Shown: positions 45,899 through 58,142 of the stretch, in pieces
Numbering within the stretch: the stretch's first letter is position 1
How the letters are laid out: each line of letters begins with the position of its first letter
Assembly: GCF_009730915.1 (NCBI RefSeq)
Contig: NC_052486.1
Location: forward strand, 20,303,589 to 20,367,588
Source of the DNA: Dioscorea cayenensis subsp. rotundata
Lineage: Eukaryota > Streptophyta > Magnoliopsida > Dioscoreales > Dioscoreaceae
Length of the DNA stretch: 64,000 bases
Direction of reading: 5' to 3'
Program-made: the position numbers and the translations under genes
The notes under the pieces: generated by a model
Seen by the model: only the letters and a program-made list of their open reading frames with translations
Databases searched by the model: none
Told to the model about the DNA's origin: nothing

Positions 45899-48800
45899 AT
45901 GGCCGACGAGGCGAAGGCCAAGGGCAACGCGGCGTTCTCCGCCGGCCGATTCGATGAGGCCATAGGCCACTTCACCACCGCCATCGAGCTCTCCCCCACC
46001 AACCATGTACTCTTCTCCAATCGCTCCGCTGCCTATGCTTCTCTTGGCCGCTTCGCCGATGCTCTTTCCGACGCGAAGAAGACCGTGGAGCTGAAGCATG
46101 ACTGGTCTAAGGGGTACAGCCGCCTTGGCGCCGCTCATCTAGGGCTTGGATCCTTCAACGACGCCATCGCTGCGTATAAGAAGGGTTTGGAGCTTGATCC
46201 GAATAATGAAGCTCTGAAGTCTGGGCTTGCTGATGCTGAGGCCTCGGCTGCGCGATCCCGTGCTCCGCCTCCGGGGTCGTCGCCGTTTGGGAATATTTTC
46301 TCTGGGCCAGATCTTTGGGCGAAGCTTGCTGCTGATCCGGCGACGAGGAGCTATCTCCAGCAGCCTGATTTTCTGAAGATGTTGCAGGATGTGCAGAAGA
46401 ACCCTAACAATATCAACTTGTACCTGAGTGACCAGAGGATGATGCAGGTTCTTGGGAGTTCTCCTCAATGTGAAGATGAGGGCTCCGACGGATGAGATGG
46501 AGAGGGAATTCGCGGGGGCGGAGGCGGAGCCGGCTGCGAAGAGAGATCAGCCTGAATCCGCCAAGAAGGAACCGGAGCCAGAGCCAGAGCCAGAGTCTAT
46601 GGATGTCATGGATGAGGAAAAGGAGAAGAAGGAGAGGAAAGCAGCAGCACAGAAGGAGAAAGAAGCGGGCAATGCTGCTTATAAAAAGAAGGATTTTGAG
46701 ACGGCAATCCAGCATTACAGTAGGGCATTGGAGCTTGATGACGAGGACATCTCGTTCCTGACCAATAGGGCTGCTGTTTATATGGAGATGGGAAAGGTAA
46801 TTACCTTGCTTGCCTGTTGTTTATTAGACCTCATTGCCTATCGTGTTTTTAAAGGCAGATATTTGATATGCGATTATCCTACTAAAAACTTGATCTTTTT
46901 ATGCTGATACATTGAGATGGGAAGTTTTTTTTTCTTTTTTGGCAGCCAAATGGGTATTTTTCTGTTCAGTAATTGTCTGGAAAATATTCGTGAGTAAATT
47001 TAACTATAGCTGAGTCTGTCTTGTTGTGTTATAGGTCACATTGTTCGCTAGACTAGCTACTGTAATAAATGGCAGTCCTTGTCACTGTTAAATGTGTATG
47101 AATAGAACTTTTATTTGTGGCATTACATTTGGTGAACTTGATTAAATTGATAGGATCAAGGGTTACTGTAAAAATTATGAATTGAGGATTTCATGTCCCA
47201 ATGCTTTAAAACCTCCCGTATTTGCTATGTTAATATAATTTTCACTTTAGAGTGTGAGTATGACATATGAATCAATGCTGTCAACTTCATAAGTTTTGTT
47301 GCTTGTGACTGAGATGTATGTCTTTCCGTTTGGAATTATGTTTTGAAGATTTAGTTCTGGTATGTGTCGGTGATATAGCCTAAACTTTCATTTGCAGTAC
47401 GAAGACTGCATAAAGGACTGTGACAAGGCTGTCGAACGCGGAAGAGAACTTCGTTCTGATTTTAAGATGATTGCAAGGGCATTGACCAGGAAAGGGACTG
47501 CCTTTGTTAAGCTTGCAAAATGTTCCATGGACTATGACACTGCTATTGAGACTTTCCAGAAGGCTTTGACTGAACATCGCAACCCTGATACTCTGAAGAA
47601 GCTGAATGAGGCAGAGAGGGCGAAAAAGGAACTGGAGCAACTAGAGTATTATGATCCAAATATAGCTGATGAGGAGCGTGAGAAAGGTAATATTTTACGT
47701 GTCACCAGTGTTAGTTTCAATATTGATTTTTTCTTCCGCTTTGTGTTAAATTATGTGATTGATAAATAATTTCTTGTGAGGGTCCTAATATATTGAGTTT
47801 CATTTATTTATGTGCTTCCACTCATGCTCACCAGGCTAGGGCTTGTGAACTGCGTGTTTCAATATGCATTCCCCATTATTGTGCTTCTTAGACCTTCTGG
47901 ACCTTTCAACATGTTGAGATTCTCTAGAAAATTTGAGGAAATCCTTTTAAATCTATCAAAACCTTCTGCATTTGCATGATTAGATAGGTGTGATCAATGT
48001 TTTAGCAGTGACTAGAGAAACTGAGAATGATGCTTTTTGGGGTGCTTTCTATGATTATTTGTTTCTAGTCCTTCTGAGTTGAAGGTTGCCTATGTTGAGG
48101 AATTATCATTTTTATGAAAGATGGTCCCATGCAAATTGCTATCCTTGTTCATCTAATAGTATCCTGCTGTGTTCTGAGTCTGCCTACGATTAGGTTAGTC
48201 CTGTGCAAGCCTCCAAGGGAGAGAACTTTGTAATTGATATTCTGTAGGTAGATGTGAAAACTTTCTAATTGATATTCTGTAGGTAAATGTTAAACAAGTG
48301 TTTTACACCTTACCATCAAGAGTAAGTAATTTATGCTCCTGGCCGCAAAAGAAACCATCAAGCCTAGCATGGAACTGCTCTTGTTTACCATGAAAAACAG
48401 TCTCTAAGTTTGGTTTAACTTAAGCTGTAGCCTGTCAGGGTATTTATTGGTGGTTCTCAGGTGTATTCTTGTTTCTGGTGCTGTGATTGCATGCTTACAT
48501 TTTGTTCTCCTTTCCATGTTTCTCTAAATTTATAATTTCTGGTCTTCACAATCTAAAGTGCCAATTTTCATTTGCAGGTAATGAATTCTTCAAGCAGCAA
48601 AAATATCCAGAAGCAGTTAAACATTACACAGAAGCTCTCAAGAGAAATCCTGAGGATGCAAGGGTATGTCCGTTTCATATATTAGACCAATTAAGCTTTT
48701 TTGTTAATGCATAATTTCAAATTCACTAAGTCTTTTTTTTTTTTAAATATCTTCAAAATCTTTTGAAATGACAGTTTTCTTGTTACTGTTTTCTCACTGT

Positions 48801-49837
48801 ATGATTTCTGTCTGTTCAATTCTGTACTGACATGGTTGGTTTTAGCTTTTACCTGTTTTAAAGTAATCATTTGAATTTGAATATAGCAATTTTCTTTAGG
48901 GTTCATGCACCTATTGATATCCACTGGGGTTTATCATCTCTTTTTCCCCGATTTCTTGTTCAAATAATGTTTGAGTTTTCTATGAAATGCCATCATTTAT
49001 TGTTTACAAGGGTTAATAATAACTTCTACGCCTGTGGAATATGCTTTTTTTCCCCTTTTTCCTTGAGTTATTCAGGTATACAGCAACAGAGCTGCATGCT
49101 ACACAAAAATTAGGGTGCCTTACCTGAAGGACTGAAAGATGCAGAGAAGTGCATTGAGCTGGACCCTACCTTTGCAAAGGGATACACCAGGAAAGGAGCA
49201 ATTCAATTCTTCATGAAAGAATATGACAAAGCCCTGGAGACCTATCAGGAGGGGTTGAAACATGACTCAAGCAACCAGGAACTGGTTGATGGTGTCCGAC
49301 GGTAATTGATCTGTTTGATATGAAGAGTAAAATAAGCTTCCTTATTTCTTGCTTAACTTGTTGAGTTTATCTCACAACACATTTTCACAGGTGTATCGAG
49401 CAAATCAACAGGACTAAATAGAGGTGACCTAAGCCCTGAAGAATTGAAAGAAAGACAGGTTTGCCTCTTTTAATCTCTACATATCCCCTTCTTTTGAACT
49501 GGATGTCCCTCAAAATATTGATTGTTAATTCTGTCGGTATTGTAGGCTAAGGCAATGCAGGACCCAGAAATTCAAAACATCCTATCTGATCCAATTATGC
49601 GACAGGTATTTGTCTTTATATTATTTTCCAGAAGCTATAACATCCTGTGTATAGATACCAACTATAGTTCTTGCTACATGAGTTTATTGGTCCGTACTTG
49701 ATGTGTTGCCGGTTTCTGTGCAGGTACTGGTCGACTTCCAGGAGAACCCTAAAGCAGCGCAAGATCATCTGAAGAACCCACAAGTGATGCACAAGATCCA
49801 GAAACTAGTTAGTGCAGGGATAGTCCAAATGAGATGA
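45899..49837 (+). CDS. HOP: Hsp70–Hsp90 organizing protein (HOP/STI1)
   Basis: Cytosolic co-chaperone that links Hsp70 and Hsp90 through TPR domains and passes clients between them. Seven exons: 45899–46796, 47398–47686, 48578–48663, 49076–49301, 49391–49458, 49546–49605, 49724–49837, with GT–AG borders. TPR1 starts at once ([20 protein letters not shown]); the first STI1/DP domain holds [20 protein letters not shown] and NPNNINLYL; a charged Glu/Pro linker follows; TPR2A and TPR2B include [19 protein letters not shown] and [17 protein letters not shown]; the second DP domain ends with [18 protein letters not shown] and [10 protein letters not shown]. As written the frame is interrupted by one extra base in each of four runs: GGG 46454–46456, AAAAA 49105–49109, GGG 49113–49115, AAA 49416–49418. 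Without them the exons total 1737 bp, 578 residues, the normal plant length. The perfect length argues for a working gene and consensus errors. Confidence 0.93.
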
Positions 49838-51386
49838 AACTGAAGGTCCAATTTAAAGTGCAAATATATTTCTCCAATGCCTTACCCTTTTTGTAACTGA
49901 ATGAATTATTGTGAACTACTTGCTTTTTTTGGTGGAGTTCCTTTGTTTTAATGGTTTGTTCTGAACTTGAAACATTTGACATCTTTATGGGTGATATAAA
50001 GCTCTCAGTTAATTGTTTCCAGTTATGTTTCTGTTGCACTATCAAGACAATTGTTTTTGATGTTCTTGAATCATAGTTTTGCCAACAAAGATATATTTTC
50101 TTTTTGTTGATTTATCAGTTTTTCTTAAATAGTGGACTAGCACTAGAACTACCATGTTAATAGGCTACTGGTTAAAGCATTTGAAAACCATGTAGGTTTG
50201 ATTTTTCAGTCGGCTTAAAAAAAGGTGTCTCACTTTTTTATAAAGAAAGAGTTATCATGATTTGTTTCTTTTTTTGTTTAATAATATATGGGTTCATTTA
50301 GTGAATATGATAATAATGATAGAAATATGATAGAGTATCATATTTTTCTACTATTTTTTGTTTGGTGTGTCAATAGGATAAGATAGTTTTATCCATTTTT
50401 ATTCTGCGGGTCATATGATAATAAATCTTATTGAGGAGTCATGATAGAAACATGTAGATATGGTAAAAAAATAAATTTATTTTTTTGTCATATTATTTGG
50501 TTTCTCTCCTTTATTTAGGATTTCATTGTAATTTTTTTTTATTTGATCTTTTAAACATAATGTTTTGTACAAGCTAGTCAACAATTAGATAGGATACTAT
50601 TTTAAGTAGAATTTTAAGCATTTAAGGTGGTTAATGGGTTTTCCCAGTTAATTTTGTACTTGTCATATTTTATTTTTATTCAAATTAATTTTGATGTGAT
50701 CTATTTATTTTTCATTAATAAGTTTGTTATTCTAGTTTTATGTCAATGGTGATATTACAATATATATATATATATATATAAATATGTGAACATTATTTAT
50801 AGATTATTTATTTTTTAAAAATTTAAAATATATCGATAAATAAATCATTATTGAAAAAAATCTAAAAATTTTAAATATATATAACTGATTATTTTGTCTA
50901 TTTACATATCATTTATATCATATTTTGTCATTATTCAATTCACTTCAAACATAAAATGTCTTAATATCATATCAATCCATATCCTATCCAACATAAAATG
51001 TTTTAATATCATATCAATTCATATTCTATATATTCTAATAAGGGATAACTTTGGTGCTTCAAGCCTATGGCTGCCTGCAATTGTTTGAAAAAATCAAGTA
51101 CTTTAAAACTCTGAAAATTAGGGTATACCTTGTATAATCAGTTTCCTATTGAATTGGGATATATGCGTTACTTTGTCCTGTCTTCAATCACAACCGAATC
51201 ACCTAATATATATTACACAAAGAAAAACAAGAAGAGGCTTATTTACTTAAGTATGCAGCAAGAAGAAATTCCACTGTTTCCGGAACACCACAAGCCCAAG
51301 CATACAAATTTCATGCCCAAATCTACACAAAGGCTTACATACAACCAGGTAAAAAAAAAAAAATTCCTCAAAACAAAACAAGAGTT
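49838..51386. other. HOP 3' region and spacer
   Basis: The HOP 3' untranslated region probably runs to about 50070. Beyond it is AT-rich DNA with (AT)n at 50760–50780 and, at about 50950–51035, a 42-bp unit present twice (ACATAAAATGTCTTAATATC and ACATAAAATGTTTTAATATC starts). No gene seen. Confidence 0.55.
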
Positions 51387-54300
51387 TCAGTCACTCATGG
51401 TTCCATCTGAATCAATGTCATCATCAAACTCATCAAAGGGTATGTTTGTCAGCAGATCACCCAAGCTAACATGGTTCACTCTAACACCAATTCCCAGTTG
51501 CACCAATCTCTGGAGATAAGTGTGTGGACTAGAACTTTCACTTGGTTCTTCCGATGGCCCTCTTTCCGGCGGTGTGCTACATCCCCTGGCATCCGGGAAG
51601 TACTTCAAAACTAAATTCCCCATAGTGTCGGGTATTTCCGCATCAAAGACTGGTCCAAGGAGACGACCGACAACTTGAACATGGCAAACACTGAAGAAAG
51701 TACGAAAGAATGATGGATTAAGATTAATATCACATAAGGTTGTTTTTCCAAATAGATAGAACTCACCAGATATAATAAAGGCTGTCTTCCTCTTGTAGCT
51801 GCACTCTACCTAACAGTTGAACCTGCAATTCTCCACCAATGCAAACAAAAGGGCGCGGGAGCTTAAAGGTTTGCAAGGTATTTTCCTGGATCAAGAATGG
51901 ATCACATTGAGTTAATTAGAATTAGAAAACTCAATTCAACTCATTGGTCACAAATATTCAACATTTCCTGGTATGTAAAGGCACACATTTTCTCGAGGAT
52001 TTAAACTATATCACATCAAGCACACATTAATCTTCATGTAAAGACTAAAGACACCTCAGAGATCACCATGTGATGTAAAATATTATTAATGCTGTCAAAG
52101 AAACATCCAAATGGATGGAGAAAAACTTATTATATAGTAGCCAAATTTAATTATTAAAATTACTTCACTATTCACATCAAACAAACAGTAATAAACATGT
52201 TAAAATTTCTTATGAGGCATTGTTGGCAAAATTGGCATACAAATCAAAACTGTGACTGCAATCTCACCTGTGCCATTGGAAATTCTGGTGAAACATAATC
52301 CCAGTTGTTATTATGCACAGCAGTACCAGTTCCTTCCTCTAGAGGAAGTCTGGAAAAGCATATCCTAAACCGCACAGCCTTTGCTGAATATATTGGAAAA
52401 CCAGGCTGAAAGAAAGCTGAAGGAAAAAAAAAATGCATATTGTGGTAAAAAAGTCACAAGACAGAACTTAAAAACAAAGAATGTGCTTACACTCTTACCT
52501 CTAAACGGCCTTATCCTAATCTCATCAATAGCACATAACTTGGATGAGAGTTTATAAGTTAGTGTCTCCGGCACCAAAGGATCTCCTTTTCCTTTGCTTG
52601 ACCAGTAAGAAGGCCTCATGCCCACTTGTTCACCTTCATGCAGTGTATTATCAATGCTCTCATCAGGATAGTTGTCAGTGCTGGAGGCACAAATTGCCTT
52701 GATGGGTAAAGCCATTTTTACTGCAGGTGAAACCAGGAGGTGACTTAGATAAGAATATACCCTATGCTCCTTTTCCAAGTTCTTCCATTCAACAGCTGAG
52801 CTAGATCCTACATCCCCTGGCTTCTACTGAAGCACCAACTTCAATGACATGTGTGAAATTGGCGAGCTCTGGGCAGATTGTCAAACATATTTTCTTGCAA
52901 AAACCATTTCCAATCACTGCAACATATTAAAAAAAATATTTTTATTGTACAAATAATAGCAAATTCTTCAACAAGCTACAGTCAGGTAAAAAAAAATAAT
53001 GCTCTAACTATCAACACATAATCACAGTTTAAAAATTTCTAAGGTCTTCTGCAACAAAAATATCAATAATAGGTAGTAGAAAATCTGTCCAAAAAAACCA
53101 CCAAACACAAGAGACACACCCTTGGCAGTAGATCCATGACTTGAGAAAAATTCAACTTCCGAGCATCAATGGTAAGCTTTTAGGTCTGTCTGGATATTTG
53201 AGAAGTTGTTCTTCCAAATTTCATTATGCACATAGTTTCTTTAGGATGAATTAAATTCATTAGGTAGTCACCTCAGAAACCATAGAAACGGATATTTGAG
53301 AAGTTGTTCTTCCAAATTTCATTATGCACATAGTTTCTCTAGGATGAATTAGATTCATTAGGTAGTCACTTCATAAACCATAGAAACACATTAGGCTTTG
53401 CTTGGATGGAGGTATAAGAAAGGTTTTGTAAATTAAGATAAAGAATAGTAATGGAAGGTAAAAATGAGGTTTTAAATCCCTTCCTCGCTTGGGGAAAGGT
53501 GAGGTAAATAGAGGTTTTGAAATATTGTTGTGTTTGGTTTGGAAGGTAATTGGAGGTAAGGTTATATAGTAATATTACTAAATTACCCTTAGGAGAAAAA
53601 AACAAAGTTATAATTTCATTTACTAAATTACATGAAACTTACATAAATCTCTCCCATTGATTATGATAAGAATTTCATTTTGTAGAATGAAAAATTAATT
53701 AATTAATATTATTACTAGAGTAATTAATATTACTATATAGTTTGACAATATTAACTACCAACTAATAAATGCTTGATATTTTTTAAAGCAAATAAAATAA
53801 ATAACTTATGATAAAGTAAAAATTATTGAGGGGTATTTTGGCCCAAAAAAATTATAAGGGGCATTTTGAACCCATAAAAAATATAAGGGGTATTTTGGTC
53901 AACAAAAAAATATAAGGGGTATTTTGGTCCACAAAAAATATAAAGGGTGTTTTGGTCCAAAAAAAATATAAATGGTGTATATTTTGAGTTTTAGAAACCC
54001 CTAGAATTTGTTAGAAATATAAGGGGTATTTTGGTCCACAAAAAATATATGTTCACCCAAAAACCTCTCCAACCCACCATTTTGGAGAGTTGAGAAATAG
54101 GGGTTAAATGGAGGTTTTAAAACCTCCATCTAATCCCCTAAACCCTTACCTCCCTCAAAAACCCTCCTCCCAAACATGGATTTTTAAAAACTCTTACCTT
54201 ACCTTACCTCCATTTACCTCCAACCAAGCAAACCCTAGTCTTACAATGATGTTTGCCAATAAAGTAACCTAGTCTAGCTATAACTAGGTGAAGAAACGCC

Positions 54301-55547
54301 AAGAAATTACATTACAAGGTCAGATGATATTCTAACAAAATCACTTCAAATTACTCAATATATGAAGGGGCAATGACAGTGACTTCATTGGCTAGCCCAA
54401 AAAGGGAAAAAAAGCATTCTTCAATCAACATAAAGGATATCAACCTTTCTAATTTCTTTTTTTTTTTTTAAAATTTTAGAAATGAAGTTCATATGAAGAT
54501 AAAAGAAGGGAGCAAACAGAGTTCCTATTCAATAAAAGTATAATAAAGAGGTCACTCACTAAAGCTTAGCATCACCAAAATTAACTTGAGAGTTTCTCAT
54601 TATTATGTCAGAAGATGAAATTCAAAATGCAAAGTTGTATCATCCACTTATAGGCAAACCAGAAAGGCAAGAGAGAGATCGGGTTCAAGATGTATCAATA
54701 AAAAATAAGAAGTTCGCTCATCCCCATTCTCAAAAGGCAACATTTTGACATACCAAGCACATGTGCACTTCATCTAATAGTAGTTTGGTTCATTCATTAC
54801 TTGCTCCATTTACAAAATGTCTTGACTTTGTCCGAAATGGCAACATTGTACTGGTAGTTTAGAACTAGCTAAAACAATCATAAAAACAAATCAGAAAAAA
54901 ATAAGCAAACCAACAAGAAGACAGTTTTGCATGTAACCAAATCCTTTCCGGCTACTGACAAAAAAATGTACAAAAAAATAACACCATAAAAAATGAAAAT
55001 AAAACTCCACCACAACACCCACCTTCAAATTTCACTATAATTGAAACTAGTATAGCCAAATAGAACTCTAAAAAGCAGATCATCCTTCACAAAGACCACA
55101 GAGGGTCTCAATATTTCCCCAAAATACAATCACACCAAACCGGAGGTCCAACTAATCTACATTTCTCATTCTCATTTATCAACAACAAGAAAAATCCAAT
55201 TTTTCTCAATTACTCATCCAAGAAACTATACACCAAAAAATGATCAGCATTTACAAACATTCAATCATGAAAAACCTAAACCAAATCTAGACATGTTTCA
55301 ACTACATAAACAAAAAAAGCAAACTCATCAAACCATAAAAGAGCAACAACGAATCTAAATCAAGAAACCCAATCAATTAATCCCAAAAAGACAAAAAAGA
55401 AGGCAGAGATCATGCTCACCAAACCGACGCCAGAATTTAGATACAGCGCTAGCACGGACGACATCCGCAGGGTCACTCAGCAGCAAGAAAACGCTGCTCG
55501 ACGTATCCGAACCCAGCCATTTCCACGAAATCCCAGCAGTTCTCCAT
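51387..55547 (-). CDS. F-box protein, At4g00755 type
   Basis: Predicted substrate adaptor of an SCF ubiquitin ligase; substrates unknown. Coding exons on the - strand: 55420–55547, 52499–52916, 52268–52416, 51767–51885, 51387–51690. A further intron splits the 5' leader: a donor at about 55680 and an acceptor at about 55560 just before MENCWDFVE. The N-terminal F-box has SSSVFLLLSDPADVVRASAV then SKFWRRF. Downstream family words are ICASSTDNYPDESIDNTL, YWSSKGKGDP, GFPIYSAKAVRFR, SPEFPMAQ and VCHVQVVGR, forming the conserved C-terminal region. Two single extra bases break the frame: TTT at 55520–55522 and CCCC at 52814–52817. Without them the exons sum to 1116 bp, 371 residues, with all phases matching. 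Intron 1 (2.5 kb) carries a 98-bp tandem duplication and a PIF-like MITE. The family name rests on recalled similarity to the Arabidopsis protein. Confidence 0.82.
53192..53387. repeat. 98-bp direct tandem duplication
   Basis: Two head-to-tail copies starting GGATATTTGAGAAGTTG at 53192 and 53290, including ATTATGCACATAGTTTCT and TTCATTAGGTAGTCAC, with about five differences. It lies in intron 1 of the F-box gene, directly left of the MITE. Confidence 0.85.
53391..54237. mobile_element. PIF/Tourist-like MITE in F-box gene intron 1
   Basis: Element of about 842 bp (53394–54235) with terminal inverted repeats: left GGCTTTGCTTGGATGGAGGT, right reverse-complemented GGGTTTGCTTGGTTGGAGGT. The flanks are TTA on the left and CTA on the right, close to the 3-bp TWA duplication of PIF/Harbinger elements. 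It holds a palindrome GAGGTTTTAAAACCTC (about 54112–54127) and a tandem array of about 26–29 bp units (ATAAGGGGTATTTTGGTCC) at 53820–54045. A truncated relative is at 2985–3215. Confidence 0.65.
53820..54045. repeat. Tandem array of ATAAGGGGTATTTTGGTCC-type units
   Basis: Six or so imperfect units of about 26–30 bp inside the MITE at 53394–54235, e.g. around 53830, 53860, 53885, 53915, 53945 and 54020. The unit reads AAAAAATATAAGGGGTATTT then TGGTC. Confidence 0.75.
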
Positions 55548-55770
55548 CACCCGAGCCCTAATCCCCCAAACATCCACCCAAATCCATCAAAATTCCAAAC
55601 CAAAACCCAAAAAAAAACCAAAATTCGAATCTTTTCCACTAAAATCCATGAAAAAACAACAAAATTAGCAGCTTTTACCTCGAATTAACAGCCAATTTGT
55701 TCAATAGAACGGAAGACAAACCCTAACAGAGAGAAATCAAGCATTAGAGATAAAGAGAAGAAGAGGAAAA

Positions 55771-55791
55771 GAGAGAGAGAGAGAGAGAGAG
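55771..55791. repeat. (GA)n in the 5' leader of the F-box gene
   Basis: Perfect GA repeat, (CT)n on the gene's coding strand, about 225 bp upstream of the start codon. CT-rich leaders are common near plant transcription starts. Confidence 0.9.
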
Positions 55792-55859
55792 TCAGAGAAG
55801 GGAAGTGAATCGTGGCAACGAGCTCGGCGCTTTCGAGGGATTAATTTTAATTTATTAGT

Positions 55860-56365
55860 CTATTAATTATAATTAGTGACCCATGATTTAATTAATAGAA
55901 AATTTAATCACAATTAATGGATGTTAATTACGTTTAATCTTCTTAACTGGCAGTAACCGGTTTACAGATGGACTTGTTTCGTCATGCCACGTGTTGAACC
56001 ACCTACACGTGGCAGTGGAGGCAGTGGCGTGTGCTAGAATATCATTGTTATATAATTTATTAAAAAATTAAAAAGTGTTTTTTTGTTTTTCAGATATACC
56101 CCTAAGAATCTTTTATATTATCATGGGAATTGCATCTTTATATGTACCCCAATTTAATTTGATTATTTATTTTTTTATTTTTTTATTTTTTATTTTTGCT
56201 GCTTTATAGATTGGATTATAAATGCTATGCACCTCAGACTGCGTTCCAGTGGCTCAATTATTTAAATAATACTTTCATGATTATTATTTTTTTAATGTTA
56301 TCTTAAGGATTTTTTTTTCCCTCTGCCGTTTTATTTATTTTATTTATTATCTTACTTGTATAAAA
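55860..56365. other. Promoter-side spacer of the F-box gene
   Basis: AT-rich spacer. It contains two nearby ACGT-core words (GCCACGTGTTG at about 55985 and CTACACGTGGC at about 56003); the first carries a full CACGTG G-box. They lie about 450 bp upstream of the F-box start and could bind bZIP or bHLH factors, but this is inference only. Confidence 0.4.
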
Positions 56366-56367
56366 AA

Positions 56368-57535
56368 AAAAGGCAAAATTTAATGGGTTTTTTTTAAATA
56401 TTATATTTTTTAAATTATATACCAAAATGCTCATTTTTTATTTATTTATTTTTTTTTTGAAAAGGTGGATAAACCACAATTGCTCATTTTTTAAATTAAT
56501 TACAAAAATACACAAAAGTACCATGCATGGTACTTGCATGGTATGTTTTTTTACATGAGTTATTTTTAATTTTTTTTTAATTTTATAATAGTTTTTTATA
56601 AGATATTTTACATTTACAACTTTATAAAATTTTTTAAATTAATTTTTTTTTTCACAATTCTATGTAAATTTTACTTTTTATATAAATATTTTACGTTTTA
56701 GTCCTTATAATTTTTTAAATTAAAACTTTTTTTTACGACCCTATTTAAAATTTACAATGATTTTTTAATATAATATTTTATGTTTAAGTCCTTATATATT
56801 TTTAAAATTTAATTTTTTTTAACATATATCATTTTCAATAAAAAAAAGCACATATCATACTCTAAACGGATGAAAAGGATAACATATGTTATAAAAAGAT
56901 TACGTAATGAAATGGATGTCCCAAATCCACAAGAATTGGATATAAGAGAAGTCGGTTAGCGGAAGCTTTATGTTAAAACGAAAGTCATAGTCGTCGGAAT
57001 TGTCCCAATGCACCTGGTCCAAGTAGTTGTTCATAATATGTGATTGTTGTAATCTTTTTATAATATATGTTATCCTTTTCATCCGTTTAGAGTATGATAT
57101 GTGCTTTTTTTTTTATTGAAAATGATATAATTAGAAAAATTTAAATTTAAAAAATATAAGGATTTAAATGTAAAATATATATTAAAAACCCATTGTAAAT
57201 TTTAAATAGAGTTGTGAGAAAAAATTTTAATTTAAAAAAATTATAAAGACTAAAATGTAAAATACTACATAAAAAAACTATTGTAAAATTTAAATAGAAT
57301 TGTGAAAAAAATTAATTTAAAAAAATTATAAGGTTGTAAATGTAAAATATCATATAAAACAACTATTATAAAATTTAAAAAAATTAAAAATAACGCATGT
57401 GCAAAAAAAATAATGCAAGTACCATGCAGGTACCTTTTATGTATTTTCATAATTAATTTAAAAAATAAACATTTTGATATATAATTTAAAAAAAATACAA
57501 TATTAAAAAAAAGCCAAATTTAACCTATTAGTCTT
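56368..57535. repeat. Long fold-back palindrome (about 0.5-kb arms, 0.14-kb loop)
   Basis: The left arm (about 56368–56911) is matched in reverse complement by the right arm (about 57044–57535). Inner end: AGCACATATCATACTCTAAA, CGGATGAAAAGGATAACATA at left and TATGTTATCCTTTTCATCCG, TTTAGAGTATGATATGTGCT at right. Outer part: AAGTACCATGCATGGTACTT versus AAGTACCATGCAGGTACC, and CCAAAATGCTCATTTTTT versus AAAAATAAACATTTTGATAT. The loop (about 56912–57043) is the least AT-rich part and has no named match. No transposase. Likely a fold-back or long-TIR MULE-type non-autonomous element. Confidence 0.8.
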
Positions 57536-58142
57536 TTCATTTCACATGTAAAAAATGTTATTTTATTTAATGAATCAATACAAAAAAAATTAATATTAAC
57601 CATTTTCAACTGCACATGATAAAGGGACCTTTTGTGAGTGCCTTGTTGATTGGTATATCTTGCACAAAAAAAAATTGAAAATAAAAATAAAAAATAACCA
57701 TTTTACCATCCTATTTCACTCCAATGTTCTTTCCACAATACAGTAAAAACATAATGATAAAATGCTATTTCAGAAAAAATAAAATAAAATAAAATCAATT
57801 AATTTTTACCATAAAGGTACATACATACATTTGCAAATAACCACCTTTTCCAGGAAAGATGCTCATAAGGTATCATGCATTTTAAGTATTTTCCTGGGAT
57901 GATATATGCAAATAGTTAGTTTTATAAGGGTATATACACAAAATTCCAAAACAAGAACACAAACATGTACATACAAGCTCAAAAACTCAATGCAGAACAA
58001 ACCTAACAATTAATTCACAAGTACCTCCTCTTTTTTCCGAAAAGATGTATGAATTCTTTCACAAACCAACTACCTACAAAGCAAACTATCTTGGCATTGT
58101 GCAAATTCTGTTAATTTTGTGACATCGATTAATTTACAAAGT
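57536..58142. other. 3' spacer of the PP2-A13-like gene
   Basis: AT-rich; probably holds the 3' untranslated region of the gene at 58143. No separate feature seen. Confidence 0.5.

Noticed and set aside
45671..46138. 155-codon - strand frame
   Set aside because: Antisense shadow of HOP exon 1, whose sense reading matches TPR1 residue by residue.
45899..49837. HOP as a pseudogene
   Set aside because: Four frame breaks are all extra bases in homopolymers, and without them length, splice phases and motifs are all normal.
53820..54045. CRISPR-like array
   Set aside because: Repeat units are adjacent and degenerate without unique spacers, and this is a plant genome; it is a tandem array inside a MITE.
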